From Vibrio navarrensis (GTDB taxonomy: Bacteria; Pseudomonadota; Gammaproteobacteria; Enterobacterales; Vibrionaceae), in assembly GCF_015767675.1 (NCBI RefSeq), contig NZ_CP065217.1, positions 1,054,001 to 1,118,000 of the forward strand: a stretch of 64,000 bases of DNA, given 5' to 3'. Position numbers and translations under genes: made by a program. The notes beneath the pieces are model-generated. The model saw only the letters and a list, made by a program, of their open reading frames with translations, made no database searches and was not told the DNA's origin. Shown piece by piece: positions 10,979 through 20,792 of the stretch (position 1 is its first letter; each line of letters starts with the position of its first letter).

Positions 10979-13294
10979 ATGTGCGCAAAACATACTGCTT
11001 GTCAGTCACAAAAAATATCGGCTATTCGTCCCGCATCAACTTGCTGCCAGAGCGCTAACCTCGCGGCTGCAAAAATCAGCCCAATCAACTCAGCCACGGC
11101 AGATTGCTGCTCCTCTGATGTATGCTCAACCAGTGACCCTGGTGAGGAAAGCGAGCGGCAAAGGCCTCAAACCCCAAGCCTGAACACAGAGCGCCAGCAA
11201 TGGCTCATCTCAGGAATGGATTGCCCCTCCTGTGCGCAAAAACTCGAGAAAGCACTGCGTACAATGGACGGGGTTATTGAAGCAAAAGTGCTGTTTGCCA
11301 CGGAAAAACTGGTGGTCGATTTTGATGAGCGCGTTGCTGCCAGCGATATTGAGCACCTAGCGCAAAAAACCGGCTTTCCTCTTAGCCTGCTCAGCGCAAT
11401 AAAAGTGCGCAATCCCCTCAATGAGTCGGCATCTGGCTGGCGCGCAACATTGAAAAGCAACGCGCATATCTTGACCATTTCCCTTGCCATGATGATAGGC
11501 GCCCTGTTTTCAATCATTGATAGCGATGTTAGCCGTTGGATATTTGTACTCACCTGTTTAGCCGGGCTCTATCCTGTCGCGAGAAAAGCGTGGCGCTTGG
11601 CCTTATCGGGTACCCCATTTGCGATTGAAACCTTGATGAGTGTGGCCGCTCTAGGTGCACTTTATTTAGGTGAAAGCGTTGAAGCGGCAATGGTACTGCT
11701 GCTGTTTTTGATTGGTGAAAAGCTGGAAGCGTATGCATCGTCCCGAGCTCGCAGTGGCGTGCAAGCCTTGATGGCGCTCGTCCCAGAAAACAGCATAAAA
11801 ATCGTCGATGGTGAACGGGTTTCGGTAGCTGCCAGTGAGTTGTTACCGGGAGATGTGGTGGAAATCGCTCCGGGCGATCGTTTGCCAGCCGATGGTAAAT
11901 TGATGAGCGTGATCGCCAGTTTTGATGAAAGCGCGTTGACTGGCGAATCCCTTCCTGTCGAACATCAGGCTGGTGCTAAGTTGATGGCAGGCGTTGTTTC
12001 GCTAGATAAAGTCGTTCGAGTCGAAGTGACGTCTAAGCAAGGAGAGAATGCGATTGATCGTATTTTGCACCTGATCGAACAAGCCGAATCACGTAAAGCA
12101 CCGCTGGAGCGTTTTCTCGATAGATTTAGCCGCTGGTACACACCACTGATGATGTTGGTCTCGCTGGCCGTTATCGTCACACCGCCATTGCTCTTTGCCC
12201 AGCCTTGGGAAACTTGGGTTTATCGCGGTTTAGCCTTGCTGCTGATTGCTTGCCCCTGTGCGTTGGTGATCTCTACGCCAGCGGCGATTACATCCGGGCT
12301 AGCCGCCGCCGCTAAACGAGGTGCCCTGATAAAAGGGGGGGCCGCGCTGGAGTTACTTGGTAAAGTGGACACCATCGCGTTTGATAAAACTGGCACCTTA
12401 ACTCGTGGCAAGCCGCAGGTGACTGACATTGTTGCTGTCGATATCAGTGAAGAGAAACTCCTCACCATGACCAGTGCGATAGAGGTCGGCTCAAATCACC
12501 CGTTGGCAACGGCTTTAGTTGCCAAAGCTAAGGAAGCTGGAGTGACGATTCCTCACGCCCAAGACAAAACGGCGCAGATTGGCGTGGGCGTTTCGGGGTT
12601 GGTAGAGGGGCAGTTAGTGGAAGTGATTGCCTCAGCGAAAGCCAATTTTCCGCTTCCGGACGCGCTCGAAAAAGCGATGCAGACGTTAGAAGCTGAGGGA
12701 AAAACCGTGGCTTTGGTTCGCTATGATCAACAAGTTATGGGTCTGATTGCATGGCAAGATACCTTGCGTGATGACGCTCACCAAGCAATTAATGCGTTGA
12801 AACGCTTAGGTATTTCCTCGCTGATGCTCACCGGAGACAACCCACGTAGCGCAGCAGCGATCGCTGAGCACATCGGTATCGATTTTCAGGCTAACTTGCT
12901 TCCCACAGACAAAGTGCATCACGTTGAGAAGCTGGCGACAAAACAAACGGTGGCAATGGTCGGAGACGGCATCAATGACGCACCGGCGATGAAAGCGGCG
13001 AGTATTGGCATTGCGATGGGCGGCGGAACCGATGTAGCGTTAGAGACAGCCGATGCTGCGCTCACGCACAATCGCTTGGTCGAATTACCAGCGATGATCG
13101 AACTATCGCGCGCCACGCTAAGTAACATTCGACAAAATGTCACCTTGGCTCTGGGGTTGAAAGCGGTGTTTCTGGTAACGAGTTTGCTCGGCATCACTGG
13201 CCTCTGGGTGGCGGTATTGGCAGACAGTGGCGCGACCGCCTTAGTGACGCTTAATGCGTTGAGGCTGCTGCGTTTTCAACCGCAAGAAGAGTGA
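10979..13294 (+). CDS. zntA: Zn/Cd/Pb-exporting P1B-type ATPase
   Basis: This 771-residue ATPase should pump Zn2+, Cd2+ or Pb2+ out of the cytoplasm using ATP. A cysteine-rich N-terminal tail (C2, C8, C22, C23, C43, C44, C49) precedes a heavy-metal-associated domain with GMDCPSC (C82, C85). Further on are the TGES actuator motif, the membrane metal site CPC (425-427), the phosphorylation motif DKTGT (D469), the HP motif in SNHPLA, and the GDGINDAP hinge. A CPC motif combined with a ZntR-type promoter favours zinc/cadmium over copper. The start has AAGG 8 bases upstream. The extra cysteine tail may be an additional metal trap. A terminator follows. Confidence 0.95.
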   Translation: MCAKHTACQSQKISAIRPASTCCQSANLAAAKISPINSATADCCSSDVCSTSDPGEESERQRPQTPSLNTERQQWLISGMDCPSCAQKLEKALRTMDGVIEAKVLFATEKLVVDFDERVAASDIEHLAQKTGFPLSLLSAIKVRNPLNESASGWRATLKSNAHILTISLAMMIGALFSIIDSDVSRWIFVLTCLAGLYPVARKAWRLALSGTPFAIETLMSVAALGALYLGESVEAAMVLLLFLIGEKLEAYASSRARSGVQALMALVPENSIKIVDGERVSVAASELLPGDVVEIAPGDRLPADGKLMSVIASFDESALTGESLPVEHQAGAKLMAGVVSLDKVVRVEVTSKQGENAIDRILHLIEQAESRKAPLERFLDRFSRWYTPLMMLVSLAVIVTPPLLFAQPWETWVYRGLALLLIACPCALVISTPAAITSGLAAAAKRGALIKGGAALELLGKVDTIAFDKTGTLTRGKPQVTDIVAVDISEEKLLTMTSAIEVGSNHPLATALVAKAKEAGVTIPHAQDKTAQIGVGVSGLVEGQLVEVIASAKANFPLPDALEKAMQTLEAEGKTVALVRYDQQVMGLIAWQDTLRDDAHQAINALKRLGISSLMLTGDNPRSAAAIAEHIGIDFQANLLPTDKVHHVEKLATKQTVAMVGDGINDAPAMKAASIGIAMGGGTDVALETADAALTHNRLVELPAMIELSRATLSNIRQNVTLALGLKAVFLVTSLLGITGLWVAVLADSGATALVTLNALRLLRFQPQEE

Positions 13295-13318
13295 TGGTTG
13301 GCGCACGGTAGATGGAGA

Positions 13319-13353
13319 AGATACCTGCTGATACGTGGCAGGTATCTTTGTCT
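13319..13353 (+). terminator. Terminator after zntA
   Basis: A perfect 10-bp stem AGATACCTGC/GCAGGTATCT with a 9-nt loop, followed by TTGTCT, lies 24 bases after the zntA stop. Confidence 0.75.
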
Positions 13354-13441
13354 CAGATTTATGCAAATGGATGATTGATTTGTTGGCTTTTTGTGATGCC
13401 AAACGGTTTTTCCTGAAAATACATAATTGTTACATTAGTCA

Positions 13442-13461
13442 GTTGTGATTTTGATCACTCC
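13442..13461 (+). promoter_or_regulatory. CRP-type binding site upstream of udp
   Basis: TGTGATTTTGATCACT (13444-13459) fits the TGTGA-N6-TCACA consensus with one mismatch and lies about 95 bases before the udp start. E. coli udp is controlled by CRP and CytR, so cAMP-CRP activation here is a reasonable inference. A half-site TTGTGA also lies further upstream near 13391. Confidence 0.7.
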
Positions 13462-13552
13462 ATATTTCACTTCGGTTAAGTAAAGTGCATTCTGTACCCC
13501 ACAATTTCATTTGAGCTTACCTCACAGAGTAAGCCGCAATAAGGAGTGACTT

Positions 13553-14311
13553 ATGTCTCAAGCTGTTTTCCACTTAGGTGTAACCGAAGCCGATCTCAAC
13601 GGTGCGACTCTGGCCATTATTCCGGGCGATCCAGCGCGCGTACAAAAAATCGCTGAAGAGATGGAAAATCCCGTATTTCTAGCCAGCCATCGTGAGTACA
13701 CCCTGTACCGAGCGGAGCTAGACGGAAAATCCGTGGTTGTTTGCTCTACGGGTATCGGTGGTCCATCAACTTCTATTGCAGTTGAAGAGTTAGCTCAACT
13801 TGGCGTACGTACTTTCCTACGCGTTGGTACGACTGGCGCTATCCAGCCACATGTGAATGTTGGCGACATGATTGTGACCACAGGTTCTGTTCGTCTTGAT
13901 GGTGCCAGCTTGCACTTCGCGCCAATGGAGTTTCCAGCCGTTGCCGATTTTGAAGTGGCAACGGCAATGAAAGCCGCCGCTGAAGAGAGTGGCGCAACGG
14001 TACACACAGGTGTAACCGCATCAAGCGATACTTTCTACCCAGGTCAAGAGCGTTACGACACTTTCACCGGACGCGTAGTACGCCGTTTCCAAGGCTCAAT
14101 GAAAGAGTGGCAAGAGATGGGCGTGCTGAACTTTGAAATGGAATCAGCGACTCTATTGACCATGTGTGCGAGCTCAGGCTTACGTGCGGGCTGTGTTGCG
14201 GGCGTGATTATCAACCGCACTCAGAAAGAGATCCCAGATCACGCAACGCTGAAAGAAACTGAAGCGCGTTCAATCAAAGTGGTTGTGGAATCGGCGCGTA
14301 AGATGCTGTAA
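13553..14311 (+). CDS. udp: Uridine phosphorylase
   Basis: A 252-residue enzyme, the normal length for Udp, that splits uridine with phosphate into uracil and ribose-1-phosphate in pyrimidine salvage. Visible family signatures are GDPARV (phosphate-binding loop) near the N-terminus, STGIGGPS, the GTTGAIQ stretch with VGDMIV, and [10 protein letters not shown] for nucleoside/ribose contacts. AAGGAG lies 6 bases before the ATG. It is monocistronic, with a CRP site upstream and a bidirectional terminator downstream shared with the convergent CARF-nuclease gene. Confidence 0.96.
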   Translation: MSQAVFHLGVTEADLNGATLAIIPGDPARVQKIAEEMENPVFLASHREYTLYRAELDGKSVVVCSTGIGGPSTSIAVEELAQLGVRTFLRVGTTGAIQPHVNVGDMIVTTGSVRLDGASLHFAPMEFPAVADFEVATAMKAAAEESGATVHTGVTASSDTFYPGQERYDTFTGRVVRRFQGSMKEWQEMGVLNFEMESATLLTMCASSGLRAGCVAGVIINRTQKEIPDHATLKETEARSIKVVVESARKML

Positions 14312-14340
14312 TCCCGCTTTTTACTCGATTGCAGAATAGT

Positions 14341-14377
14341 AAAACCCGGAGTTTTGGCTCCGGGTTTTCTTTTTCCA
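14341..14377. terminator. Bidirectional terminator between udp and the CARF-nuclease gene
   Basis: A perfect 11-bp stem AAAACCCGGAG/CTCCGGGTTTT with a 6-nt loop has T-rich sequence on the udp side and, read from the other strand, U-rich sequence from the leading AAAA. It can serve both convergent genes. Confidence 0.85.
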
Positions 14378-14386
14378 CAGAAAAAA

Positions 14387-15547
14387 TTAAATACCGTCGC
14401 TGCCACCGGCTTGGGCAAACCAGTTGGTGAGATGCAGTTTCAGATCGCGCAGTTCATCTGGCCCAATCAGAGCTAAGCCAAGATCTTCTGCTCGAGTGAT
14501 GTCGTTGTGGCGCAGTGGTCGAAAGCTCACTAACATCGCACGTGCTTGCAACCCGCCCAGCAGATCGCGCAACGATTCCAACTTGTAGAGCGTATCGTCA
14601 CCATCATCACGCATGCCTTTGGTTTTGCACTCAATAATGTGCAATTTATTGTTCACCACCGAGGCTACGTCTAGTTCATTGCGTACTTCACGCTCCCCAA
14701 GCTGTCGGTAAACCTGTACGTTCAGCGAATGGTCTTGAATGGTCGGCATGTCATCTTGGATTTGCTTGACTGTGCTGTGGACTAACGTTTCCAGCCATTC
14801 ACCGTTGGAAAAACGGCGCGCGTCTTCATTGGCAAAGGTGAGTACCCCATTTTCGTAGGTGGCGATATTGGCCTCAACCAAATCTGCCAGCAGCATATTC
14901 AGTTCGCGGTAGCCTTGCTGCTTGTCGGAAAGCTCGACATCAAGCCGCTGCTCTTTGCGACAAGTGGTGGCTAAGTAGTTGAGCGTTGCCAACCCAGGGC
15001 CAAGCTCCAGAGCATTGCTCGCCCAGCGTTCACCAAGCTGGTAGAGCTGCTGATCCAGTTGGGGTGGCAACTCCACCTCGTTAAACTCACCGCGTGCGCC
15101 AAAAATGGTGAGGTAATCTGAAATGGTGATACGGTCCTGAACTTGGGCCTCTTCTCTACCGTCAGGGTAGAGCCAGCAAAGTTTGTCGCTGTTGGGCTCC
15201 ACGACAAAAATCGGCCAATGGTAGGTGCGAAACACTTCATACACCGAAAGCAAACGATGTCGCAGACCACAACTGGCGTTCAATTTCACATCTTCGCCAC
15301 GGCGTTTGAGATCCTCGGCCAGCGATTGGATAGACTGCTTGATGAGGGACGTATCGACCACTGAGGGAATTTCAAAAAACTCGGTCGTGATGCTGCGTTG
15401 GGCGAGGACGGAATGAAGCCTTTGGTACATGTCGTGCTGAGATTCGTCACCGATGAAAATGATGTGTGTACTGACGGTGCGATGATCGAGTAGGGGAGTG
15501 ACCAAGCGTACCGGATCCTGGTCGATAATACCGACGTGAACAGCCAT
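14387..15547 (-). CDS. DUF1887 (VC1899/Card1-type) CARF-HTH-PD-D/ExK nuclease, no CRISPR nearby
   Basis: A 386-residue protein of the DUF1887 family, which includes V. cholerae VC1899 and the CRISPR ancillary nuclease Card1/Can2. Residues 1-145 form the CARF (Rossmann-like) domain, about 150-245 a winged-helix-like linker, and 248-385 a restriction-endonuclease fold with E250/E253, D293 (NELDV) and the E306-C-K308 core of PD-D/ExK (IIECKTK). In Card1, cyclic tetra-adenylate binds the CARF dimer and activates single-strand DNA/RNA cleavage. Here the usual GG(T/S)K-type ligand loop reads NASCGLRHR (90-98), so the ligand may differ. No CRISPR array or cas gene lies in the window. The gene is monocistronic; the metal-site residues look intact. 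Confidence 0.85.
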   Translation of the reverse strand: MAVHVGIIDQDPVRLVTPLLDHRTVSTHIIFIGDESQHDMYQRLHSVLAQRSITTEFFEIPSVVDTSLIKQSIQSLAEDLKRRGEDVKLNASCGLRHRLLSVYEVFRTYHWPIFVVEPNSDKLCWLYPDGREEAQVQDRITISDYLTIFGARGEFNEVELPPQLDQQLYQLGERWASNALELGPGLATLNYLATTCRKEQRLDVELSDKQQGYRELNMLLADLVEANIATYENGVLTFANEDARRFSNGEWLETLVHSTVKQIQDDMPTIQDHSLNVQVYRQLGEREVRNELDVASVVNNKLHIIECKTKGMRDDGDDTLYKLESLRDLLGGLQARAMLVSFRPLRHNDITRAEDLGLALIGPDELRDLKLHLTNWFAQAGGSDGI

Positions 15548-15631
15548 AGAGTTTCCTTTTTATATGGGCTGCACAGAATGAAAGAGAAAAGGAATTGGCA
15601 AGCCCTTGATCTCCATATGTAGACAAGGCTT

Positions 15632-15670
15632 ATAAAAAACAAGGGCAACGCTGTGAAAAGTTGCCCTTAT
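15632..15670 (-). terminator. Terminator of the chemoreceptor gene at 15715
   Basis: A perfect 9-bp stem AAGGGCAAC/GTTGCCCTT (15641-15668). Read on the minus strand it is followed by GTTTTTTATA, a clear U-tract, 45 bases after the stop of the minus-strand chemoreceptor gene. Confidence 0.85.
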
Positions 15671-15714
15671 CGGATTGGAAACGGCTTTGGTGCGATGCGC
15701 TTAGATAAGACGCC

Positions 15715-17706
15715 TTATAGCTTAAAGCGATGCACCAGTTCAGTTTGCTGGTGAGCCAGATTCGACAAACTTTCGCTGGTTTGCGCAATGGTTGCCATCG
15801 CATGGTAGCTGCGATCAGCGATGCTGTTGATGTCCTCAAGGCTGCGCGCGATGTCTGCAGAAGTTTCGCTCTGCTCTGCGGCTGCGTGGGAAATATGCGT
15901 GCTCATCTGGCTGATTTCGATGATAAGTGCTTGGATCTCTTCCATTGAACTGTTGGCTTTGGAGGCTTGATCAACCGACATTTCCATATCGTTCATACAA
16001 CTTTGAATCACTTGACTGGCAGATTGCGAGCTGGATTGTAAGTTACTGATCATCGCTTCAATCTCAGTGGTGGACTGAGTGGTCTTGGAAGCCAGTACGC
16101 GTACTTCATCGGCAACCACGGCAAAACCTCGCCCTTGTTCACCCGCGCGCGCAGCTTCGATAGCGGCGTTGAGTGCCAGTAGGTTAGTTTGCTCTGCAAT
16201 GTTGCGGATCACATCCAAAATCGACCCAATTTGACCGCTCATGCGCTGTAGCTCAGAGACCGCACTAACCGACTCATTGAGGCGCATCTCAAGCTGATTG
16301 ATGGTTGAGATATTGCTACTCATGATGCTACGGCCAGAATCTGACGCGGTTTCGACTTTCTGTACCATCTCCAAAGAGCTTTGCGCATTCTGTGCTACCT
16401 CTTGGACTGAATGAGACATTTCAGTCATTGCCGTGGCAACGCTGGCGGTTTGGCCACGTTGCGCATTGAGCTGAGTTTGCGCCTCAGAAGAGGTCCTCTC
16501 GTTGTTGGCCGCGGTGTCGGTAAGATTTTCCGCTGCGTCATTAAGCTTGACTAGGATGTTGTGCAAGCTATCGGCGAGGGTATTGATATGGCCACTCACA
16601 CGGCTAAACTCGTTGTTGTAGCGGATCTCGATTCGCTGTGTCATGTCGCCATTCGCCAGCCCCTCCAGCGTTGCCAGAATGCGTGTGAGCGGTTCGCGTA
16701 CACTGTGCGCGATATGATAACCCACCGCAGCGGCAAAAATGGTGACCGCAATACCGATGACGATCGCCTTGAGTAAGCCTTGGTCGTAAACTTCCCCCGC
16801 TTCTACTAGAGATTGATTCAAATTGTCGGTGGCGGTGGTGGTGAAGGTTTCTAGCGTGGTCATGGCATTATCAACTTTGACCGCTAGGTTGGCGATGTTG
16901 TTGTACAGCGCCGTTCTTGCGCGCAGGTAACTGGCATGTTGGTCAAGCACCCCGCCTTTTTGCCCGACGTCTTGGGTAAACTGTTCTACCGATTGGTTAA
17001 ACACCTCTTTCAAAGAAGGTAACTGAGTGACCAAACCCCGGTAAGCGTAGTTTAAGTGAGTAACCGCTTTCTTGTTCTTGGTAACTGCTTTTTCCACAAA
17101 CTCAAGGTCTGAGCTTGCTAACGCATCCGAGGTAATCACTTCGGCGTCTTTCAACTTGATGAAATAGCTCTTAGCCATCACTTTGACGGAAATACTGGTT
17201 TGATCATCAACATACTCTTTCATGCCAACGGTCAATTCGGTATGCAGTTTTTGGAAACGACGAGAAGATTTCTGCACTTCAGCTTGGGCAGTGAACATCG
17301 CTTCGTAGTTGTTCATCGCTTCATTAGCTTCTGCAAAATAGCTCTGTTCAGTTTCACGAAGCTGATCAAGTGGCTCGGCAAGAGCAGGATAAATACGGCT
17401 GGCTTGTTCAAGCTCGGCCAATGTTTTGCCAAACTCTTGTTGTGATTGGCCGAACTCTTGGCGCATCTGTGCCATCCGAGCTTGATCTTGTGTGGTCAGA
17501 AAATCTTTGAAGGATTTATCTGCCGACAGAAGCTGGACGCTGGTCTGGTTAGACAGTGAAACTAAAGGTAGAGAGGTGCTTGATACCGTCTCAAAGTTAG
17601 AATGAATTTGATTCATGCCGTTGGTCATGATGGTCACTGTGACTACAAACAGCACAATGATCAACGCGAAACCGGCATACATCCTTTTAATGACTGAGCC
17701 TTGCAT
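15715..17706 (-). CDS. Methyl-accepting chemotaxis protein with long periplasmic domain
   Basis: A 663-residue transmembrane chemoreceptor. A first membrane helix (about 10-30) and a second (about 313-333) enclose a helical periplasmic domain of about 280 residues. A HAMP domain follows (about 333-390), then the cytoplasmic signalling bundle with the conserved hairpin tip [19 protein letters not shown] (about 505-525) that contacts CheA and CheW. The sensor region has no cysteine and no recognisable Cache fold; it looks like a four-helix bundle. The C-terminus (HRFKL) lacks the NWETF-type CheR tether. It is monocistronic, divergent from hinT. The ligand is unknown. Confidence 0.93.
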   Translation of the reverse strand: MQGSVIKRMYAGFALIIVLFVVTVTIMTNGMNQIHSNFETVSSTSLPLVSLSNQTSVQLLSADKSFKDFLTTQDQARMAQMRQEFGQSQQEFGKTLAELEQASRIYPALAEPLDQLRETEQSYFAEANEAMNNYEAMFTAQAEVQKSSRRFQKLHTELTVGMKEYVDDQTSISVKVMAKSYFIKLKDAEVITSDALASSDLEFVEKAVTKNKKAVTHLNYAYRGLVTQLPSLKEVFNQSVEQFTQDVGQKGGVLDQHASYLRARTALYNNIANLAVKVDNAMTTLETFTTTATDNLNQSLVEAGEVYDQGLLKAIVIGIAVTIFAAAVGYHIAHSVREPLTRILATLEGLANGDMTQRIEIRYNNEFSRVSGHINTLADSLHNILVKLNDAAENLTDTAANNERTSSEAQTQLNAQRGQTASVATAMTEMSHSVQEVAQNAQSSLEMVQKVETASDSGRSIMSSNISTINQLEMRLNESVSAVSELQRMSGQIGSILDVIRNIAEQTNLLALNAAIEAARAGEQGRGFAVVADEVRVLASKTTQSTTEIEAMISNLQSSSQSASQVIQSCMNDMEMSVDQASKANSSMEEIQALIIEISQMSTHISHAAAEQSETSADIARSLEDINSIADRSYHAMATIAQTSESLSNLAHQQTELVHRFKL

Positions 17707-17946
17707 AGGTGAAGCCCTCTCCCAGATAGAAATAAAAAGTGCAAAAAGACGTAAAACGTCTCAAAAAATTAACAAAATTATCATCATTGTAGGCAGTTTG
17801 AATGGAGCATTTTATGACGAGGGCGACAAAAAAAGCTTTATAGGTTGACGTACTGTTGATAATGTTAAGTGAACACTGTTTTTTATTGTGATGGCGCATG
17901 CCTTGACGCATACTAACCGGGCTACACACCACTTAATGGAGTACCT

Positions 17947-18297
17947 ATGGCCGAAGAAACCATCTTTAGCAAAATTATTCGTAAGGAAATACCCGCTGAT
18001 GTACTTTACCAGGATGATCTCGTCACCGCGTTTCGTGACATCAATCCTCGAGCGCCAAGCCACATTTTGATCATTCCGAACAAGCTTATTCCAACCGTGA
18101 ATGACGTTGAAGCCGATGACGAAGCCATGATGGGACGTATGTTCACTGTTGCCAGAAAGCTCGCCAAAGAAGAGGGCATTGCCGAAGATGGCTATCGCAT
18201 AATTGTCAACTGCAATGCGCATGGTGGCCAAGAAGTCTATCATATTCATATGCATTTGGTGGGCGGACGTCCACTTGGTCCCTTGTTGCTCGGATAA
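17947..18297 (+). CDS. hinT: HIT-family purine nucleoside phosphoramidase
   Basis: A 116-residue histidine-triad protein. HinT hydrolyses adenosine and guanosine 5'-phosphoramidates. The catalytic triad HxHxH is at 99-103 (HIHMHLVGG) and N90 precedes it in NCNAHGGQ, as in the family. GGAG lies 5 bases before the ATG. As in E. coli, it heads the block that continues with ycfL, lpoB, thiK and ycfP. A strong palindrome separates it from the lipoprotein gene that follows, so part of its transcript may stop there. Confidence 0.95.
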   Translation: MAEETIFSKIIRKEIPADVLYQDDLVTAFRDINPRAPSHILIIPNKLIPTVNDVEADDEAMMGRMFTVARKLAKEEGIAEDGYRIIVNCNAHGGQEVYHIHMHLVGGRPLGPLLLG

Positions 18298-18320
18298 ATG
18301 GTGACTCGGATAGGTTAAGG

Positions 18321-18352
18321 GGCCAGCGAGCGCTCGCTGGCCAAACGTCTTT
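18321..18352 (+). terminator. Palindromic hairpin between hinT and the lipoprotein operon
   Basis: GGCCAGCGAG and its exact complement CTCGCTGGCC (18321-18342) form a perfect, very GC-rich hairpin with almost no loop, followed by AAACGTCTTTT. It is a plausible but imperfect terminator or attenuator within the co-directional cluster. Confidence 0.5.
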
Positions 18353-18375
18353 TATATCTCTATTGGAGCCGAGTT

Positions 18376-19770
18376 TTGACGCGAAAGATAAAGTTTGCCG
18401 CATTGCTCAGTGGTGTACTCGCTTTAGCAGGGTGCGCCAATATGTCCGCCGGCAATCTATTTAGTCATTACAGTGAGCAGAATAAGTCCGTCTATCAGGC
18501 GGTGCAAAGTGGTCACTACTCACAAGCGCAGCAGATGCGATCAGATCTGGTGGCTGGTGAGATGCTCGACAATATGGAGCGTGGCCGTTTGGCATTTTTA
18601 GCCAGTGATTATTCGGCAAGCAAAAGCGCCTTTGAAAAAAGTGATGTGGCCGTGCGGCAATGGCAGGATCAGGCAAAAGTTTCTCTGTCACAAACCGCCA
18701 CCAGCGTAGGCTCATTGGCCGTGAATGACAATCTGAATAATTACACCCCAGCAGATTATGAACTGGGTTTTTTGCATCTTTATCTTGGCTTGAACTATCT
18801 GCAGCAAAATAGTTTAGAAGGGGCCTTGGTCGAAATGCGCAGAGCCAACCAAGTGCAGGAAGCGGCTCGAAAAGCGCGTGAAGACGAGCTTAATGCAGCG
18901 CAGCGAGACATGCAGAAAAACGGCATGGCCACCAATTTAGGCAGCGTATTGGCAAACTATCCTGACGCGGGACAAACGTTGCAAGCAGTGCAAAATGGCT
19001 ATCTGTTTTTCCTCTCAGGGCTGCTTTATGAAGCGTCACGCGATCTCAATGGGGCGTATGTGGACTACCGCCGCGCATTGGCAGTGATGCCAGACAATCG
19101 CGAAGTGATTGAGCGAACCATAGCCGTCGCCAAAAAGTTGGCGATGCGCGAAGACCTTCGCCAACTAGAGAAGCGCTACGGTGAGCACGATTTAACACTA
19201 GGTAGCGAAGAAGGGCGTATTATCGTCATAGAGGAACAAGGCGTGGTTGAAGCGTTGCAAGGATGGCGCATTGATCTGCCCGTTTACGATTCTCGTGGCG
19301 TGGGTGCGCTGTACTCATTGGCGCTACCCTACTATGCCAAACAAAGTCGTGCGTCATTCTCACCGCTGAGATTAAATCAGCAGGCGTTGACGACGCACTC
19401 CTTGGCGGATGTGAACCAAATGGCGAGATACGATCTCGGTGAGCGTTTACCGTCGATGGTGATTCGTCAGGCGTTGCGTGTGGTTGCCAAAGATCAACTG
19501 CGCAAAGAAGCGGCCAAAGGAGACGATGTGGGTAATCTGCTCTTCAATGTCTGGAATGCGTTAACAGAGCAGCCTGATACTCGCAGTTGGCAGACACTAC
19601 CTGCGACAATCAACACGGCCAGTGCGGTGGTGAAGGCTGGAAAACAGGTGATGACGTCTACCAATCAAGATTATGTGTTTAACGTGCCAGCAGGGCAAAC
19701 CACTTTGGTCTGGCTCTCTCGTCAAGGGGACAACCAGACTATCTGGCACAAACAATTAGGGAGATTGTAA
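18376..19770 (+). CDS. COG3014-type lipoprotein upstream of ycfL-lpoB
   Basis: A 464-residue predicted outer-membrane lipoprotein. A signal peptide ends in the lipobox LAGC with C20 as the lipidated residue. The start is TTG at 18376: GGAG lies 7 bases upstream and the next methionine falls after the lipobox, so a later start would lose export. Residues 30-290 are helical with TPR-like character (for example DLNGAYVDYRRALAVMPDN). The gene overlaps ycfL (TAA/ATG share a base), so translation is probably coupled to YcfL and LpoB. It resembles the COG3014 lipoprotein next to lpoB in other vibrios. Its function is unknown; an envelope role with LpoB is inferred from context only. Confidence 0.8.
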   Translation: MTRKIKFAALLSGVLALAGCANMSAGNLFSHYSEQNKSVYQAVQSGHYSQAQQMRSDLVAGEMLDNMERGRLAFLASDYSASKSAFEKSDVAVRQWQDQAKVSLSQTATSVGSLAVNDNLNNYTPADYELGFLHLYLGLNYLQQNSLEGALVEMRRANQVQEAARKAREDELNAAQRDMQKNGMATNLGSVLANYPDAGQTLQAVQNGYLFFLSGLLYEASRDLNGAYVDYRRALAVMPDNREVIERTIAVAKKLAMREDLRQLEKRYGEHDLTLGSEEGRIIVIEEQGVVEALQGWRIDLPVYDSRGVGALYSLALPYYAKQSRASFSPLRLNQQALTTHSLADVNQMARYDLGERLPSMVIRQALRVVAKDQLRKEAAKGDDVGNLLFNVWNALTEQPDTRSWQTLPATINTASAVVKAGKQVMTSTNQDYVFNVPAGQTTLVWLSRQGDNQTIWHKQLGRL

Positions 19771-20159
19771 TGAAAGTTTGGCTCATTCAGGCACTGGTAT
19801 TATTGGCTTTGGCTGGCTGTGCAGAAAATACCGCAGGCATGCGTGTTGATGGGGAAACACAGCATGTGTTCTTTCATGACAACGTATTGGGTAATCGTCT
19901 GTTGATCGACGATATCTCGACGGTACCCGCTGACGATCGAGTTCGTGGTGTGGTGCGTTTGACCAGTAATTACAAAGGCGACCAGTCGATCTTGTACCGT
20001 TTTTCTTGGTATGACGCGAATGGTTTGGAAGTGAACAGCAAACCCGGACCTTGGCGTCAAGCGATCGTCAGGGGATTTGAGTCGATTACCCTATCGGAAG
20101 TGACGGTTAATCCGAATGGTACTCAATACCGAGTGCAGATTCGTGCAAATAATGATTAA
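19770..20159 (+). CDS. ycfL: YcfL-family lipoprotein
   Basis: A 129-residue small lipoprotein with signal peptide and lipobox LAGC (C17), followed by a compact beta-rich domain of the YcfL (DUF1425) family. The ATG overlaps the stop of the upstream lipoprotein gene (TAATG), implying translational coupling. It lies between that gene and lpoB, as ycfL does in E. coli. The molecular function is not established. Confidence 0.85.
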   Translation: MKVWLIQALVLLALAGCAENTAGMRVDGETQHVFFHDNVLGNRLLIDDISTVPADDRVRGVVRLTSNYKGDQSILYRFSWYDANGLEVNSKPGPWRQAIVRGFESITLSEVTVNPNGTQYRVQIRANND

Positions 20160-20183
20160 AACTCAAGAGTGTGAGGACTAAAA

Positions 20184-20774
20184 ATGAACAAAGGTGTGGT
20201 TGCCCTGTTGGGGCTGGCAGTAGTTTTAGGTGGTTGTTCTAACAAGGTTTCTTATGGAGACGCACAGGCGACTGAAACGACAACGATTGATTTTGGCTCG
20301 ACCGATCTGCAAACCATCGCGGGGCAGATGATCGATAGTATGATGATGTCAGGCTCAGTGGCCGCGATCACTCGTGATCAGCGTCCGATAGTCTTTGTTG
20401 AACGAATCAAAAACAAAACCAGCGAACATATTGATACAGAATCCATCACCGACACCATTTCGACCAAGATGTTGAACTCTGGGAAATTCCGCTTTGTGGA
20501 TATGGACCGTGTTGAAGCGGTGCGAGAGCAGTTGAACTTCCAAAACAATGACGACTTGGTGAACCAATCAACCGCAATTCAGTTCGGTAAGATGGTGGGT
20601 GCGCAATACATGCTGTATGGCAATTTGTCGAGCATCGTCAAAAATGACGGCAGCGACAAAGATGTCTACTACAAAATGACCATGCGCTTGATGGATCTGG
20701 AAACGGGCCTGATCGAATGGGCGGATGAAACTGAAATCCGCAAACAGCAGTCTAAACGTTTACTTGGACTGTAA
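20184..20774 (+). CDS. lpoB: Penicillin-binding protein activator LpoB
   Basis: A 196-residue outer-membrane lipoprotein with lipobox LGGC (C18). LpoB reaches through the peptidoglycan to stimulate the glycosyltransferase and transpeptidase activities of PBP1B. After a short disordered linker (residues 20-50) comes the conserved fold, with VERIKNKTSEHIDTE and FVDMDRVEAVREQL. The linker is shorter than in E. coli LpoB, as in other vibrios. GAGGA lies 8 bases before the ATG. CsiV, the PBP1A activator of vibrios, is encoded 6 kb away at 26072, so both class A PBP activators are in this window. Confidence 0.92.
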   Translation: MNKGVVALLGLAVVLGGCSNKVSYGDAQATETTTIDFGSTDLQTIAGQMIDSMMMSGSVAAITRDQRPIVFVERIKNKTSEHIDTESITDTISTKMLNSGKFRFVDMDRVEAVREQLNFQNNDDLVNQSTAIQFGKMVGAQYMLYGNLSSIVKNDGSDKDVYYKMTMRLMDLETGLIEWADETEIRKQQSKRLLGL

Positions 20775-20792
20775 GCGCATGTGAGGCGAAAT

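Noticed and set aside
14387..15547. Possibility that the NASCGLRHR loop comes from a frameshift
   Set aside because: The frame is continuous over 386 codons and keeps normal family length and the nuclease motifs on both sides, so divergence is more likely than error.
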